Part shown: positions 53,602 through 62,504 of the stretch, piece by piece
Layout of the letters: each line of letters opens with the position of its first letter
Position numbering within the stretch: the stretch's first letter is position 1
DNA from: Lyngbya sp. PCC 8106
Lineage (GTDB): Bacteria; Cyanobacteriota; Cyanobacteriia; Cyanobacteriales; Microcoleaceae
Length of the DNA stretch: 64,000 bases
Assembly (NCBI RefSeq): GCF_000169095.1
Contig: NZ_AAVU01000016.1
Coordinates: 1-64,000 of the forward strand
Reading direction: 5' to 3'
The notes under the pieces: model-generated
Told to the model about the DNA's origin: nothing
Databases searched by the model: none
What the model saw: only the letters and a program-made list of their open reading frames with translations
Position numbers and translations under genes: made by a program

Positions 53602-56127
53602 ATGGAATCATCTACTGAAGTCAACTTTCAAAAAATTGAAAACCTGATCAATAATTTACCTGAGGTTTATCAATCTATCTATGTGAAAGGAAATTTAATT
53701 CGGCAAGGAGTCCGTCAGAACGAGTGGGAAAGACTAGAAGTTATCAAAAATTATATTAAGCCGGGTCAAACCATTTTAGATGTTGGTTCTAATGTTGGTT
53801 TTTTTACAATTCAGCTAGCTAAACTTTTTCCTGAAAATGTATTTTTAAGTGTTGAAAAGCAACCCAGTTATGCTAAACTTCAAGCAGAGCTATTAAAAAT
53901 TGAACAATTAGAAAATATTATTCTAGTTCAGTCTGATATTAGTATTGATTGGTTAGTTCAAGCCAATCAAGCCTGTACTTATTTTGATGTCACTCTTTTA
54001 CTTTCAGTTTTGCATCACATGGAAGATGCAGAACAATTTTTATCAGAAATTAGTAAACTCTCAAGAGCTTTGTTAATTGAGATGCCACATCCTGATGAAT
54101 CAAAAGTTTGTGGTAAACAAGTTTTAAAAACTCAATTAACCCTTGAAAAAATAAGTCAATTTAAACAGTCATTTAATAAACTTAGCTATCAGTCGGATAC
54201 TCATTGTGACCCCCATTTGAAAAGATCTTTTTACTATGCAGATTCACCAAATTACGAAAGAGAATCTATTTTTCCCTATATTGGCTATCCTTTGGCTCCT
54301 AGAAAATATATTTTAAAAGCAAGTAATGAAGGAACTGTTCTACATAAATCACACCTCAATCAAGATATTCAGTTAATTCCTGGTGTGTTGCTATACGATG
54401 TTGCTAAAATAGGACAAATCCTATATCCGCTTCAAGAAAACGTTATCAATCATATTTATAAAGAATTTGAAAAACTCGACAAACTTAACAATGTAGCAGA
54501 TGTTAGACCTTGGAATTTACTGTTTACATCCCAAGGTTTAAAATTAATAGATTATCAGTATACTAATGATTTAGATTCCGAATTGAAGTATGATAAAGAT
54601 AGAGATTTTCCGATTATTTTAAATTATTTACAGGGAATGTTTCGAGATGAAATTAAGCCGAAAATAGCAATTGACGGGATATTTTTTCAATATTATAAAA
54701 CAGGTATTTTTAGGGTCTGGAAATCTTTGTTAGAAACCTGGAAAAATCAAGAATTTTCCCGAAATATTGTCGTGCTTGATCGAATGGGAACAGCACCAAA
54801 AATACCAGGAATTAGATATCGAAAAATTTCCGCACATAACTATCAAAATAGTGAGCAAGATCGGATGATGTTGCAATATATTTGTGACGAAGAAGGGGCA
54901 GATTTATTCATCTCAACCTATTACACAACCCCCATTTCAACGCCATCGGTTTTCATGGCTTATGATATGATTCCTGAAGTGTTGGGTGCAGATTTCAACG
55001 AACCCATGTGGCGAGAAAAACATCATGCCATTCGTCATGCTTCCGGCTATATTTCCATTTCAGAAAATACCGCTTCTGATTTGGTGAAGTGTTTTTCGGG
55101 AATTTCACCCGAACAGGTAACAGTTGCTCATTGTGGGGTTTCTCCTGTCTTTTCACTCAATAGTCAAGCCGACATTAATCAATTTAAAATGAAGTATGGA
55201 ATTACCAAACCCTACTTTATTTTAGTCGGTGCTGGAAGTAACTATAAAAATGCGGGTTTATTCTTCCAAGCATTCGATCAACTCTACAGCAAACAAGGAT
55301 TTGAGATTGTTTGTACAGGTGGAAGTAGTCTCTGGTTAAGTGCAGAATATCGACAGTTTACATCCGGTTGTGTGGTTCATCCTCTCCAACTCAGTGATGA
55401 AGAACTTGCGATCGCTTATTCGGGTGCCGTTGCATTAGTTTATCCTTCATTATACGAAGGTTTTGGGATGCCTGTAGCCGAAGCAATGGCTTGTGGTTGT
55501 CCGGTAATTACTTGTAAAAATTCCTCTATTCCTGAAGTAGCTGGAGAAGCAGCAATTTATGTGAATGAGACTGATATTAATGTCATGGCGAATGCGCTTT
55601 GTGAGATCCAAAAACCCGAAGTTCGTCGCCAACTTATCGAAACAGGACTGCAACAAGTTCAAAAATTCACTTGGTTAAAAATGGCTGATAGAGTGAGTTC
55701 GGCTTTAATTAACGCAACTTTGCTGCGTTTAAACTTAAGGGAAATTAACCTGATTATTTTTCCAGATTGGACTCAAGATGAAGAATCTCTCGGTTCAGAT
55801 TTAGCACAAGTTATTAAATCAGTTCTCACCCATCCTAAGAGTAACGAGATTACTTTACTCATAGATAGTAGTAATATTTCTGGGGAAGAAGCGGATTTAG
55901 CTCTTTCTAGTATTATTATGAATCTGATGATGGAGGAAGAATTAGAAGTTTCCGATGAACCCAATATTTCATTAATTGGACAATTGAGTGATATTCAATG
56001 GTCAGCTTTGATGCCTCATTTACAAGGTCGAATTGTCCTAGAACATGAGAATCAAGACGTGATTAAACAAACTCAAGTTGAGAATCTTCCTTTGGTTGAA
56101 TTAGACAGTTTAAATAAAGATACATAA
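53602..56127 (+). CDS. methyltransferase / kinase-like / GT4 glycosyltransferase fusion
   Basis: An 841-residue protein. Residues about 40-190 are a SAM methyltransferase (ILDVGSNVGFFTIQLAKLF; D60). Residues about 220-335 contain a kinase-like piece: DVRPWN (D300, N305) and LIDYQY (D317), i.e. the D-x4-N-x11-D catalytic loop/metal spacing of protein kinase folds. This recalls the WbdD methyltransferase-kinase of O-antigen capping. Residues about 352-705 are a GT4 glycosyltransferase (ILVGAGSNYKNAGLFFQAF, YEGFGMPVAEAMACGCPVIT). A final domain (about 713-841; INLIIFPDWTQDEESLGSDL) resembles tails of other cyanobacterial glycosyltransferases. Confidence 0.85.
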   Translation: MESSTEVNFQKIENLINNLPEVYQSIYVKGNLIRQGVRQNEWERLEVIKNYIKPGQTILDVGSNVGFFTIQLAKLFPENVFLSVEKQPSYAKLQAELLKIEQLENIILVQSDISIDWLVQANQACTYFDVTLLLSVLHHMEDAEQFLSEISKLSRALLIEMPHPDESKVCGKQVLKTQLTLEKISQFKQSFNKLSYQSDTHCDPHLKRSFYYADSPNYERESIFPYIGYPLAPRKYILKASNEGTVLHKSHLNQDIQLIPGVLLYDVAKIGQILYPLQENVINHIYKEFEKLDKLNNVADVRPWNLLFTSQGLKLIDYQYTNDLDSELKYDKDRDFPIILNYLQGMFRDEIKPKIAIDGIFFQYYKTGIFRVWKSLLETWKNQEFSRNIVVLDRMGTAPKIPGIRYRKISAHNYQNSEQDRMMLQYICDEEGADLFISTYYTTPISTPSVFMAYDMIPEVLGADFNEPMWREKHHAIRHASGYISISENTASDLVKCFSGISPEQVTVAHCGVSPVFSLNSQADINQFKMKYGITKPYFILVGAGSNYKNAGLFFQAFDQLYSKQGFEIVCTGGSSLWLSAEYRQFTSGCVVHPLQLSDEELAIAYSGAVALVYPSLYEGFGMPVAEAMACGCPVITCKNSSIPEVAGEAAIYVNETDINVMANALCEIQKPEVRRQLIETGLQQVQKFTWLKMADRVSSALINATLLRLNLREINLIIFPDWTQDEESLGSDLAQVIKSVLTHPKSNEITLLIDSSNISGEEADLALSSIIMNLMMEEELEVSDEPNISLIGQLSDIQWSALMPHLQGRIVLEHENQDVIKQTQVENLPLVELDSLNKDT

Positions 56128-56148
56128 GATAAAGATAGAAGGATAGAA

Positions 56149-56167
56149 GGGTGCAAGCCTTGCACCC
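56149..56167. repeat. perfect palindromic hairpin, dispersed cyanobacterial type
   Basis: GGGTGCAAG (56149-56157) and CTTGCACCC (56159-56167) are perfect complements. It lies 22 bases after the fusion-glycosyltransferase stop and may end its transcript. There is no T-tract. The sequence is a familiar dispersed repeat in cyanobacterial spacers. Confidence 0.55.
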
Positions 56168-56296
56168 CTACAGTTCATAAAAAATTATAAAATGAGTCAT
56201 GTAAGTTACGATTAAAAATCCTGATAGTATCTTTAAATCTCTGCAACTGCAATCAAAAAATCTATCTGATTAAAACTGCTTTTTTCTGGAAAAACC

Positions 56297-56917
56297 ATGA
56301 CTTTAACCACGACTAAAAAACTAACCTTTATCGATTTTTTAGAACAGTATCCCGATGGTTTCGGACAGTACGAACTGGTAAACGGAGAAGTCGTAAAAGT
56401 GGAACCCACTCGCGCTCATAAAAATGTGGCTCGGTTTCTAGTTCGTTATTTTGATCGAGAAAGCGAACGCCTAAATTTAGACTATATTGTTGATAAAGAT
56501 ATCATTATTAAAACCACAACTCAAGAGGGAGAAGAACGGGGAAGAAATCCTGATGTTGGTGTAGTGAAAGCGGAAGTTTGGAATAGTAACGTGCGAACTT
56601 ATGGCGCGTTAACAGAACCTATTCAACTCGCTGTAGAAGTGGTTTCAACCAATTGGGAGGATGATTATATCGATAAACGAGATGAATATCAACGCTTAGG
56701 AATTCCTGAATATTGGATTGTTGATTATTTGGCAATAGGTTCTCGCACCCTTTTAGGAAATCCCAAACAGCCGAAAATTTTTGTTTATCAGTTGGTTGAG
56801 GGTGAATATCAAGTCCAGTCTTTTACCGGAAGCGATTGCATTGTTTCTTCTACTTTTCCCGAGTTAGAATTAACTTGCGAACAAGTGTTTGCATCGAGTC
56901 AAATTCGGGAGTTATAG
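56297..56917 (+). CDS. Uma2 family (PD-(D/E)XK) endonuclease-like protein
   Basis: A 206-residue protein of the large Uma2/DUF820 family abundant in cyanobacteria. Seen: FLEQYPDGFGQYELVNGEVV at the start, the acid core NPDVGVV, AVEVVSTNWEDDYIDKRDEY with the K of the PD-(D/E)XK site, and LGIPEYWIVDYLAIG. The biological role of most copies is unknown. It stands alone between glycosylation genes. Confidence 0.85.
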   Translation: MTLTTTKKLTFIDFLEQYPDGFGQYELVNGEVVKVEPTRAHKNVARFLVRYFDRESERLNLDYIVDKDIIIKTTTQEGEERGRNPDVGVVKAEVWNSNVRTYGALTEPIQLAVEVVSTNWEDDYIDKRDEYQRLGIPEYWIVDYLAIGSRTLLGNPKQPKIFVYQLVEGEYQVQSFTGSDCIVSSTFPELELTCEQVFASSQIREL

Positions 56918-56939
56918 TATTAAGTAATTTCCCTAAATC

Positions 56940-57025
56940 CCGTGACCTCTCCCCCAGCCCCTCTCCACCTCTCCCTAACCCTCTCCTACCTCTCCCTAAC
57001 CCTCTCCTACAAGGAGAGGGAAAAG
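56940..57025. repeat. C/T-rich low-complexity tandem repeat
   Basis: Tandem imperfect copies of CCCTCTCCTACCTCTCCCTAA end in CTCTCCTACAAGGAGAG, a small hairpin. It is typical dispersed spacer sequence. Confidence 0.6.
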
Positions 57026-57157
57026 GTGTCCCTAATGGGACTATTTATTAGTCGAGAGGGGAGTAATTAATCTGATATGTCATTGGTGAGCCTAGAGAAG
57101 AAGTAGTGCATTGTTATTTGATATCCTTTAAGATAAAAATATTATCGGAGACTTGTC

Positions 57158-57418
57158 ATGCAAAGTATTCAGTTAAAAACTCACATCGGCTCAGATGGAA
57201 TCTTACAAGTGCAAATGCCAACAGAGATCAGAGATACAGATATAGAGGTCACAATAGTTTACCAGTCATTATCTCAAAATTCATCCCAACCCCGCTATAA
57301 CGTTTGGGGAAAGCTTGTCACTCGAAAATCGATTCAAGATACTATTGCAGGAATGCGGCAACTCCGACAAGAAATATCTATTGATCGGCAATCAATTCAA
57401 GAGATGATCGAAAAATAA
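57158..57418 (+). CDS. small antitoxin-like protein without partner
   Basis: An 86-residue protein. The pattern QSIQLKTHIGSDGILQVQMP then TDIEVTIVYQ is that of small cyanobacterial proteins usually encoded just before a VapC-type PIN toxin. The C-terminal helix (SIQDTIAGMRQLRQEISIDR) matches the toxin-binding part. An ATG overlaps its stop (57417), as in such pairs, but that frame ends after a few codons in repeat sequence and no PIN gene follows. It is therefore likely an orphan antitoxin remnant. Confidence 0.6.
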   Translation: MQSIQLKTHIGSDGILQVQMPTEIRDTDIEVTIVYQSLSQNSSQPRYNVWGKLVTRKSIQDTIAGMRQLRQEISIDRQSIQEMIEK

Positions 57419-57471
57419 TGACAATAAACTCCCCTCGCCTCGTAGGAGAGGGGTTGGAGCAAAGGTCAACA

Positions 57472-59712
57472 TCAACCCCTAGAATCTAAATAAATTTGCC
57501 ACATTTGTTCGTAGGCTTTTTCCATCTCACGGGTGAACTGTTTCCCATTCCACAACGGCGCCGTTTGTTTTGATTTTCGCAATTTCCAAGTCACTTGTTG
57601 TCTCAACGCTTCATCGGTTCCTAGACGAATACCCCACTCAACATACTCCTCATCCGTCCAAGCTATTCCCTCATTAATTCCCGCATTAACCATCATTGTA
57701 TAACTATTTCGACTGGCGAACTGTTGACCCACACGAGTTACCATTGGAACTTCCATCCACAACGTTTCTAATGTCGTTGTCGCGCCATTGTAGGGGAACG
57801 TATCCAGCAAAACATCTGCGATCGCTAAATTGGCTCGATGAATTATCGAACTGGGTACTCCCGATAAAAAGATTAAGCGATCTGGGTTAACTCCCTCATC
57901 TTTTGCCAGTTGAATAAAGAACTCTTTGACGATATCTTGTTTCTTGAAACCCTTAATTAAAAAGTAGCTATTTGGGACTGCTTTCAAAATATGAATTTGC
58001 ATTTTTGCAGTTTGCGGGTGGTATTTATAACCCGTCTGAGAACTAAGATAAATCACCGCATCACCGGGAATATTTAGGTCATCCCGTCGTAACGTTGGTA
58101 CCCCGACTTCAAAACCATCCACTGCAATATAAGTTTGTGGAAGTCGCCAAATCTTCTCGCTGTAATAGTCCTGAGCATTTTCGGGTAATACATAAGGATC
58201 GGCAATATAGTAGTCAATATTTTGCACTTCTGAAGCATCCCAACCCAACCACGTCACTTGAACAGGTGCAGGTTTCACTGCCATAATTTCACAAGTTACA
58301 TCGAGAGTAATACTATCAAGATCGATAAGAATATCAATTTCATCCTCGGAGATTTTATCCGGAATTTCTCTAGATCCCACAGGAAACTCATGGGCTGTAT
58401 CGGCTTTATTTACATACCAATCTTGTAAAGCATCTTCTCGACCTTTTGCATTAATTAAATAAGCATAAATTTGAAACTTTTCTTGGTTATGATGGTGAAA
58501 TAACCATCTTGCCAACCATCCCACCGAATGATTTCGCAGACAATGAGAAAGATAGCCAATTCTCAAGGGTTTATTCGGATCTTTAATAGATTGACGGGAT
58601 GCAAATTTTTGTTTGTATTGCTTAACCGCAGAATCAGCATAGTTTTCAATATTCTTTTGACAGATTTGAGCAACTTGTTGTCGTAGTTTATTATTAACCT
58701 GCGGCTCATCTCGTAAATAAGCAGGAAAAAATAGAGTTGAAAATAGGCGCATTGTCACTTCTTGAGTGAGTTCACTTGGATTGAACTCTATCAAAGACTC
58801 GACCAAAGTTTCATGGCGTTCTAAAATAGAACTGACTTCAGCCACATATCCACCACCCGCAGACATTAAGCCTCTTAAAATTAAGTGATTTGCATAAACT
58901 TTATCCGCTAAATCTTCAAGAGCCGCATAACAATGCTTTGCAAGTTCAATCCCTTTTTCAAGATTTTCTGCTTTTTGATAAAGAGTTGTTATCAGAAACA
59001 AAACCGTTGTATTTTCCGGTTCCAACTGGAAAGCCAATTCAGCAAATTCAACTGCTAACTTAGCCTGATAATGGATAATCGAAATTATAGTCGCAGTTGT
59101 TTTTAATAAATCGATCAACTCGCTCTGCTCGGAAACATAAGGCAGACAAGCTTTAGTGAATTCTAAAGATTGAGAATCTAAAGGGGCATAGTTTAGAACT
59201 TCTTGTAAAACCAAAAACAACAATTTACTATCGATATCTTCCGCTTCTGAAGGGGACTGAAGCAAGTCAAATACACCAAAAGAAGTGAGTTCCTCTCCGG
59301 TATAGGTTTTGAGTAAAACACTCAGTGCAATTAAATTTAATATATTATTGATATCTGTAGGAGTAATCTCTCGGATATGTTGGCGAATTGCCCAAGCCAC
59401 AGCCCAATCTTCTAAATATTCTCGCCGTTGAGCTTCATGTTGCAAGACTTGGATTAATTCTGTTGTCCACTGTTCGACTTCCTCCGCTTCCCCCTCCGCC
59501 ATCGCAAACAGCCAACTTGTCTGGGCTTCGGCTTCCTCTCCCTGCAACAGCAGCATCAGCCCCAAATTCCAGTAATGGGATTTTACATCAGGTTCTGTTT
59601 CTATTGCAGCTTCGTACAGACGGCTTGCTTGCTGATAATCTCCATCGAGTAGACATTGCTCGGCTTGTTGTTGCCAATTTATTGTTTGTGAATCGGAAGA
59701 AGACATTCTCAT
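57472..59712 (-). CDS. TPR-containing GT41 (O-GlcNAc transferase-like) protein
   Basis: A 746-residue protein. N-terminal TPR units (about 12-75; CLLDGDYQQASRLYEAAIET, YWNLGLMLLLQGEEAEAQTS) lead into a long helical region (to about 360). A C-terminal GT41 domain (about 380-735) includes RIGYLSHCLRNHSVGWLARW, DILIDLDSITLDVTCEIMAV, the YIADPYVLPENAQDYYSEKI region and LLDTFPYNGATTTLETLWME. It probably transfers a sugar from a nucleotide donor to Ser/Thr of proteins in the cytoplasm. It lies beside two pilin genes on the same strand and 3 kb from another GT41 gene. Confidence 0.88.
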   Translation of the reverse strand: MRMSSSDSQTINWQQQAEQCLLDGDYQQASRLYEAAIETEPDVKSHYWNLGLMLLLQGEEAEAQTSWLFAMAEGEAEEVEQWTTELIQVLQHEAQRREYLEDWAVAWAIRQHIREITPTDINNILNLIALSVLLKTYTGEELTSFGVFDLLQSPSEAEDIDSKLLFLVLQEVLNYAPLDSQSLEFTKACLPYVSEQSELIDLLKTTATIISIIHYQAKLAVEFAELAFQLEPENTTVLFLITTLYQKAENLEKGIELAKHCYAALEDLADKVYANHLILRGLMSAGGGYVAEVSSILERHETLVESLIEFNPSELTQEVTMRLFSTLFFPAYLRDEPQVNNKLRQQVAQICQKNIENYADSAVKQYKQKFASRQSIKDPNKPLRIGYLSHCLRNHSVGWLARWLFHHHNQEKFQIYAYLINAKGREDALQDWYVNKADTAHEFPVGSREIPDKISEDEIDILIDLDSITLDVTCEIMAVKPAPVQVTWLGWDASEVQNIDYYIADPYVLPENAQDYYSEKIWRLPQTYIAVDGFEVGVPTLRRDDLNIPGDAVIYLSSQTGYKYHPQTAKMQIHILKAVPNSYFLIKGFKKQDIVKEFFIQLAKDEGVNPDRLIFLSGVPSSIIHRANLAIADVLLDTFPYNGATTTLETLWMEVPMVTRVGQQFASRNSYTMMVNAGINEGIAWTDEEYVEWGIRLGTDEALRQQVTWKLRKSKQTAPLWNGKQFTREMEKAYEQMWQIYLDSRG

Positions 59713-59739
59713 ATTATGTTCGCATTATTCGTGATCATA

Positions 59740-59850
59740 CCGTAGGTTCGGTTAAGTGGTAGCGCAACCCAACAACAACCTAACAACACAACAACACAAC
59801 AACCGAAAACATTGTTGGGTTTCGTTCCTCAACCCAACCTACCAACTATC
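59740..59850. repeat. dispersed repeat with CAACA-rich tract and hairpin
   Basis: A (CAACA)-type tract is followed by TTGTTGGGTTTCGTTCCTCA and ACCCAACCTAC, a repeat seen widely in cyanobacterial spacers, capable of GGTT/AACC pairing. It separates the GT41 gene and the pilin gene. Confidence 0.6.
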
Positions 59851-59853
59851 AAT

Positions 59854-60393
59854 CTAGACATCTTCCATCTTAGGATTAGCTTTTTCACAGGTGGGATCAG
59901 AATTTTTAGCATTAATACTACCTAGTTGAAAAATACCCAGATCTTTATCTGGCCCCTTAGCTTGACACAGTATACTTCTTGATGTTGATTCTGCATCATT
60001 AACATATACCAAATAGACGTGTCCAAGATAGTCTCGAAGAGGAGCGCCATCCTCAGCTTTTGCTGTACAGCTAACTGCGGCTTTACCAACGGCACATTCA
60101 TATTTGTAATTTTCTGTTTCAGTCTTGATACCCACACCAAGAGCATTAATATCAGTATTAAACTGACCGAACTCAGTGTACGCAGCTTGCTGACCTTTGT
60201 TAATTGCACTCAGGTATTGCTTCGCTTCAGACTCTTTGGCTTTGTTCGCTTGGTTAAGGAAAGAAGGCAACGCGATCGCAGACAAAATACCGATAATGAT
60301 GATAACAACCAACAATTCAATTAGGGTGAAACCTCCTTCTTTTTTTCTCTTAGCAACGTGTTGTAAGAATTTTGCTTTAAATTCTGTCTTCAT
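59854..60393 (-). CDS. pilA: type IV pilin-like protein, copy 1
   Basis: A 179-residue prepilin from the ATG at 60393; an upstream ATG at 60483 would add an unlikely 30-residue leader. The basic leader ends KKEGG before FTLIELLVVIIIIGILSAIA, so prepilin peptidase cuts after Gly and the mature protein starts with Phe with Glu5. The globular part has cysteine pairs and ends PKMEDV. Long type III-like leader, as in cyanobacterial PilA. The first 70 codons are near-identical in DNA to copy 2, while the rest diverges. Confidence 0.92.
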   Translation of the reverse strand: MKTEFKAKFLQHVAKRKKEGGFTLIELLVVIIIIGILSAIALPSFLNQANKAKESEAKQYLSAINKGQQAAYTEFGQFNTDINALGVGIKTETENYKYECAVGKAAVSCTAKAEDGAPLRDYLGHVYLVYVNDAESTSRSILCQAKGPDKDLGIFQLGSINAKNSDPTCEKANPKMEDV

Positions 60394-60448
60394 TGTCGTT
60401 TCTCTGTTTGAGTTGGATGAAAGTATTGTTCGGAAAAAATCAGATTTA

Positions 60449-60484
60449 ATTAAAAAAATAAGTGGGTAGCAACCGCCACCCACC
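60449..60484 (-). terminator. intrinsic terminator between the pilin genes
   Basis: On the minus strand GTGGGT-loop-ACCCAC (60484-60479 / 60468-60463) is followed by TTATTTTTTTAATT. It lies about 60 bases after the stop of pilin copy 2 and would end most of its transcript before copy 1. Confidence 0.75.
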
Positions 60485-60541
60485 TAAATCAACAGTAAAT
60501 TGTCTCAAATCACGAAAGCAGTGAAGGTATTCCCAATGAAA

Positions 60542-61072
60542 CTAGACATCTTCCATAGTCTCTGGACATTCGGGATCCTTTTGACCAAATTCAACAACTG
60601 TAGCTACATCAATCCCTTCCGGATCTTTACCTGGCTCCTTAGTTTGGCAGAGCAGACTTCTTGATGTTGTTTCTGACTCACTAATACTGATTAAATAGAC
60701 GGCTCCCAGATAGGAGCGAATAGCAGTTCCCGTAGAGGTTGCTTTACAGTTAACTCCCCCGACACCTGTAACACATTTATACTCGAAATTGGTTGTTTGT
60801 GTCTTGATACCCACACCGAGAGATGAAATATCATCAGAGAATTTACTTTTCTCAGTGTAAATTGCTTGCTGACCTTTGTTAATTGCACTGAGGTATTGCT
60901 TCGCTTCAGACTCTTTGGCTTTATTCGCTTGGTTAAGGAAAGAAGGTAACGCGATCGCCGACAAAATCCCGATAATGATGATAACAACCAACAATTCAAT
61001 TAGGGTGAAACCCTCTTCTTTTTTTCTCTTAGCAACGTGTTGTAAGAATTTTGCTTTAAATTCGGTCTTCAT
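60542..61072 (-). CDS. pilA: type IV pilin-like protein, copy 2
   Basis: A 176-residue prepilin with the leader KRKKEEG before FTLIELLVVIIIIGILSAIA, so cleavage after Gly still works although -2 is Glu rather than Gly. The globular half differs from copy 1 (FSDDISSLGVGIKTQT, ending CPETMEDV) but keeps the cysteine pattern and the MEDV end. It precedes copy 1 in the transcription direction. Two major-type pilins may assemble into mixed or alternative filaments used for motility or uptake. Confidence 0.92.
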   Translation of the reverse strand: MKTEFKAKFLQHVAKRKKEEGFTLIELLVVIIIIGILSAIALPSFLNQANKAKESEAKQYLSAINKGQQAIYTEKSKFSDDISSLGVGIKTQTTNFEYKCVTGVGGVNCKATSTGTAIRSYLGAVYLISISESETTSRSLLCQTKEPGKDPEGIDVATVVEFGQKDPECPETMEDV

Positions 61073-61178
61073 AGTAGTTTCTCCTTGGGGTTAGGATAAT
61101 GGATATCTTGTTTTCGTATCCCTAACTTACCCAGTCACTTTCCGTTTCATATCACCCCTCAGAAAATTTTTTGACTTT

Positions 61179-62504
61179 TTAGGCGGAACGCTCCAAAAGC
61201 ACATACAGAAAGGGATCGAGGTCACTCAACAGTTCTTTGACTTGTTCAAAAGCCGTTTGCTGACTCACGGGTTCGAGGGTGATGGGGTCAACAGTGCGGA
61301 TTTTTTGCCATCGTTCTACTAAACTGAGAAAGGGTTGGGGTTCATCCCAGAGGGGAAGCAAACTCGCGACCACATCACTTTCTTGGTGAAGTGCAACCAT
61401 TGTCGGAAGTTTAACGTATTTGCTCATCTCGAACGGTCTGCGGGTTTGGACACATTGAATCAAGTCTTCTTTTGCTTTAGAATGTCTTAGTTGTGGGTGT
61501 AGATGAACGGTGACAGTGTTCCAGTCGTTATCACTCCATTCAGAAACAGGTTCAACCAGATGAGCGGCGCCCGGATGACCACACCAAAAGTCTAACAAAC
61601 GATGAACTGGGTTCAGTAGTTCAAACAGGTGGAGTTGGTCTTCTGCTGAAAGTTCGGGAAAACTCATCGCCAGAAATGCAGGTAAATTATCCGGTTCTTT
61701 AAACAACCCCGTTATATCCCAATACCGCCAATTTACCATACTGATAAATTCTAAGTTAGCTTCTCTCAAAGCCGCAAAGAGTTCGGGAATTGTTGAACCT
61801 TTATCGCCCATTAATAAGTGGTTCGCCAGCATTGCTTCATCACTTTCTTTCGCCCTTTCACTCCAAGTTTGCATCTTAATCAAAACCTGATCTTTAAGAG
61901 AATTCATCGTTTCTCTAGCGACTTCTATCTCCATTTCCCCCGGACTTTCATTCATCAACCCCATGAACTTAAACAAGTCTTGCGCTCGATAATAGGACGC
62001 CCTCTGAAAGTAACTATGAAGATTCGTTCTAATAATTCCTTCGGGCTTTAATACCGCTTTCATTGCCTTCAACCCTTCGACAATATCTGGCAACAAATAC
62101 AGCACTTCATCGGCGTTAATATAGTCAAACTCCAACCCAAGCTGAGGCAATTCTTCTATAGAAATCGCGTGAAATTCGCAGTTTGTAAAGCCGTAATGTT
62201 CTAATCGTTTTTGGGCTAAATCAACGGATTTTGCTGATAAATCTACCCCCACAATTTTCGCGCCGGGGTTGGCTTCAGCGAGAACGAGGGATTTGTACCC
62301 GCTCCCACAACCCGCATCTAAAATAACTTTGCCTTCGGTATTAATAAATTTTTGATTTCTTAGATAATAAGACGTGACTAAATTATGAATATAGAGGATA
62401 TCATAAGACTCTTTAGGAGATCTTTCTAACGGGATTTTCGGATAGGGTGCCGACTCAAATTGTTGACGAATCTTTTCTACTAATTCTGGATTTTTTTGTT
62501 CCAT
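61179..62504 (-). CDS. SAM-dependent methyltransferase with helical C-terminal domain
   Basis: A 441-residue protein. Class I methyltransferase at about 45-185: VILDAGCGSGYKSLVLAEAN (motif I), IVGVDLSAKSVDLAQ (motif II), FDYINADEVLYLLPDI (motif IV). A long C-terminal region of about 230 residues is helical, ending with PFLYVLLERSA, and is not a family I can name. The substrate is unknown; methylation of a sugar or protein in the neighbouring glycosylation cluster is plausible but inferred. Confidence 0.82.
   Translation of the reverse strand: MEQKNPELVEKIRQQFESAPYPKIPLERSPKESYDILYIHNLVTSYYLRNQKFINTEGKVILDAGCGSGYKSLVLAEANPGAKIVGVDLSAKSVDLAQKRLEHYGFTNCEFHAISIEELPQLGLEFDYINADEVLYLLPDIVEGLKAMKAVLKPEGIIRTNLHSYFQRASYYRAQDLFKFMGLMNESPGEMEIEVARETMNSLKDQVLIKMQTWSERAKESDEAMLANHLLMGDKGSTIPELFAALREANLEFISMVNWRYWDITGLFKEPDNLPAFLAMSFPELSAEDQLHLFELLNPVHRLLDFWCGHPGAAHLVEPVSEWSDNDWNTVTVHLHPQLRHSKAKEDLIQCVQTRRPFEMSKYVKLPTMVALHQESDVVASLLPLWDEPQPFLSLVERWQKIRTVDPITLEPVSQQTAFEQVKELLSDLDPFLYVLLERSA

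Noticed and set aside
60394..60483. N-terminal extension of pilin copy 1
   Set aside because: The added 30 residues span the terminator region and are absent from copy 2, whose start aligns with the ATG at 60393.
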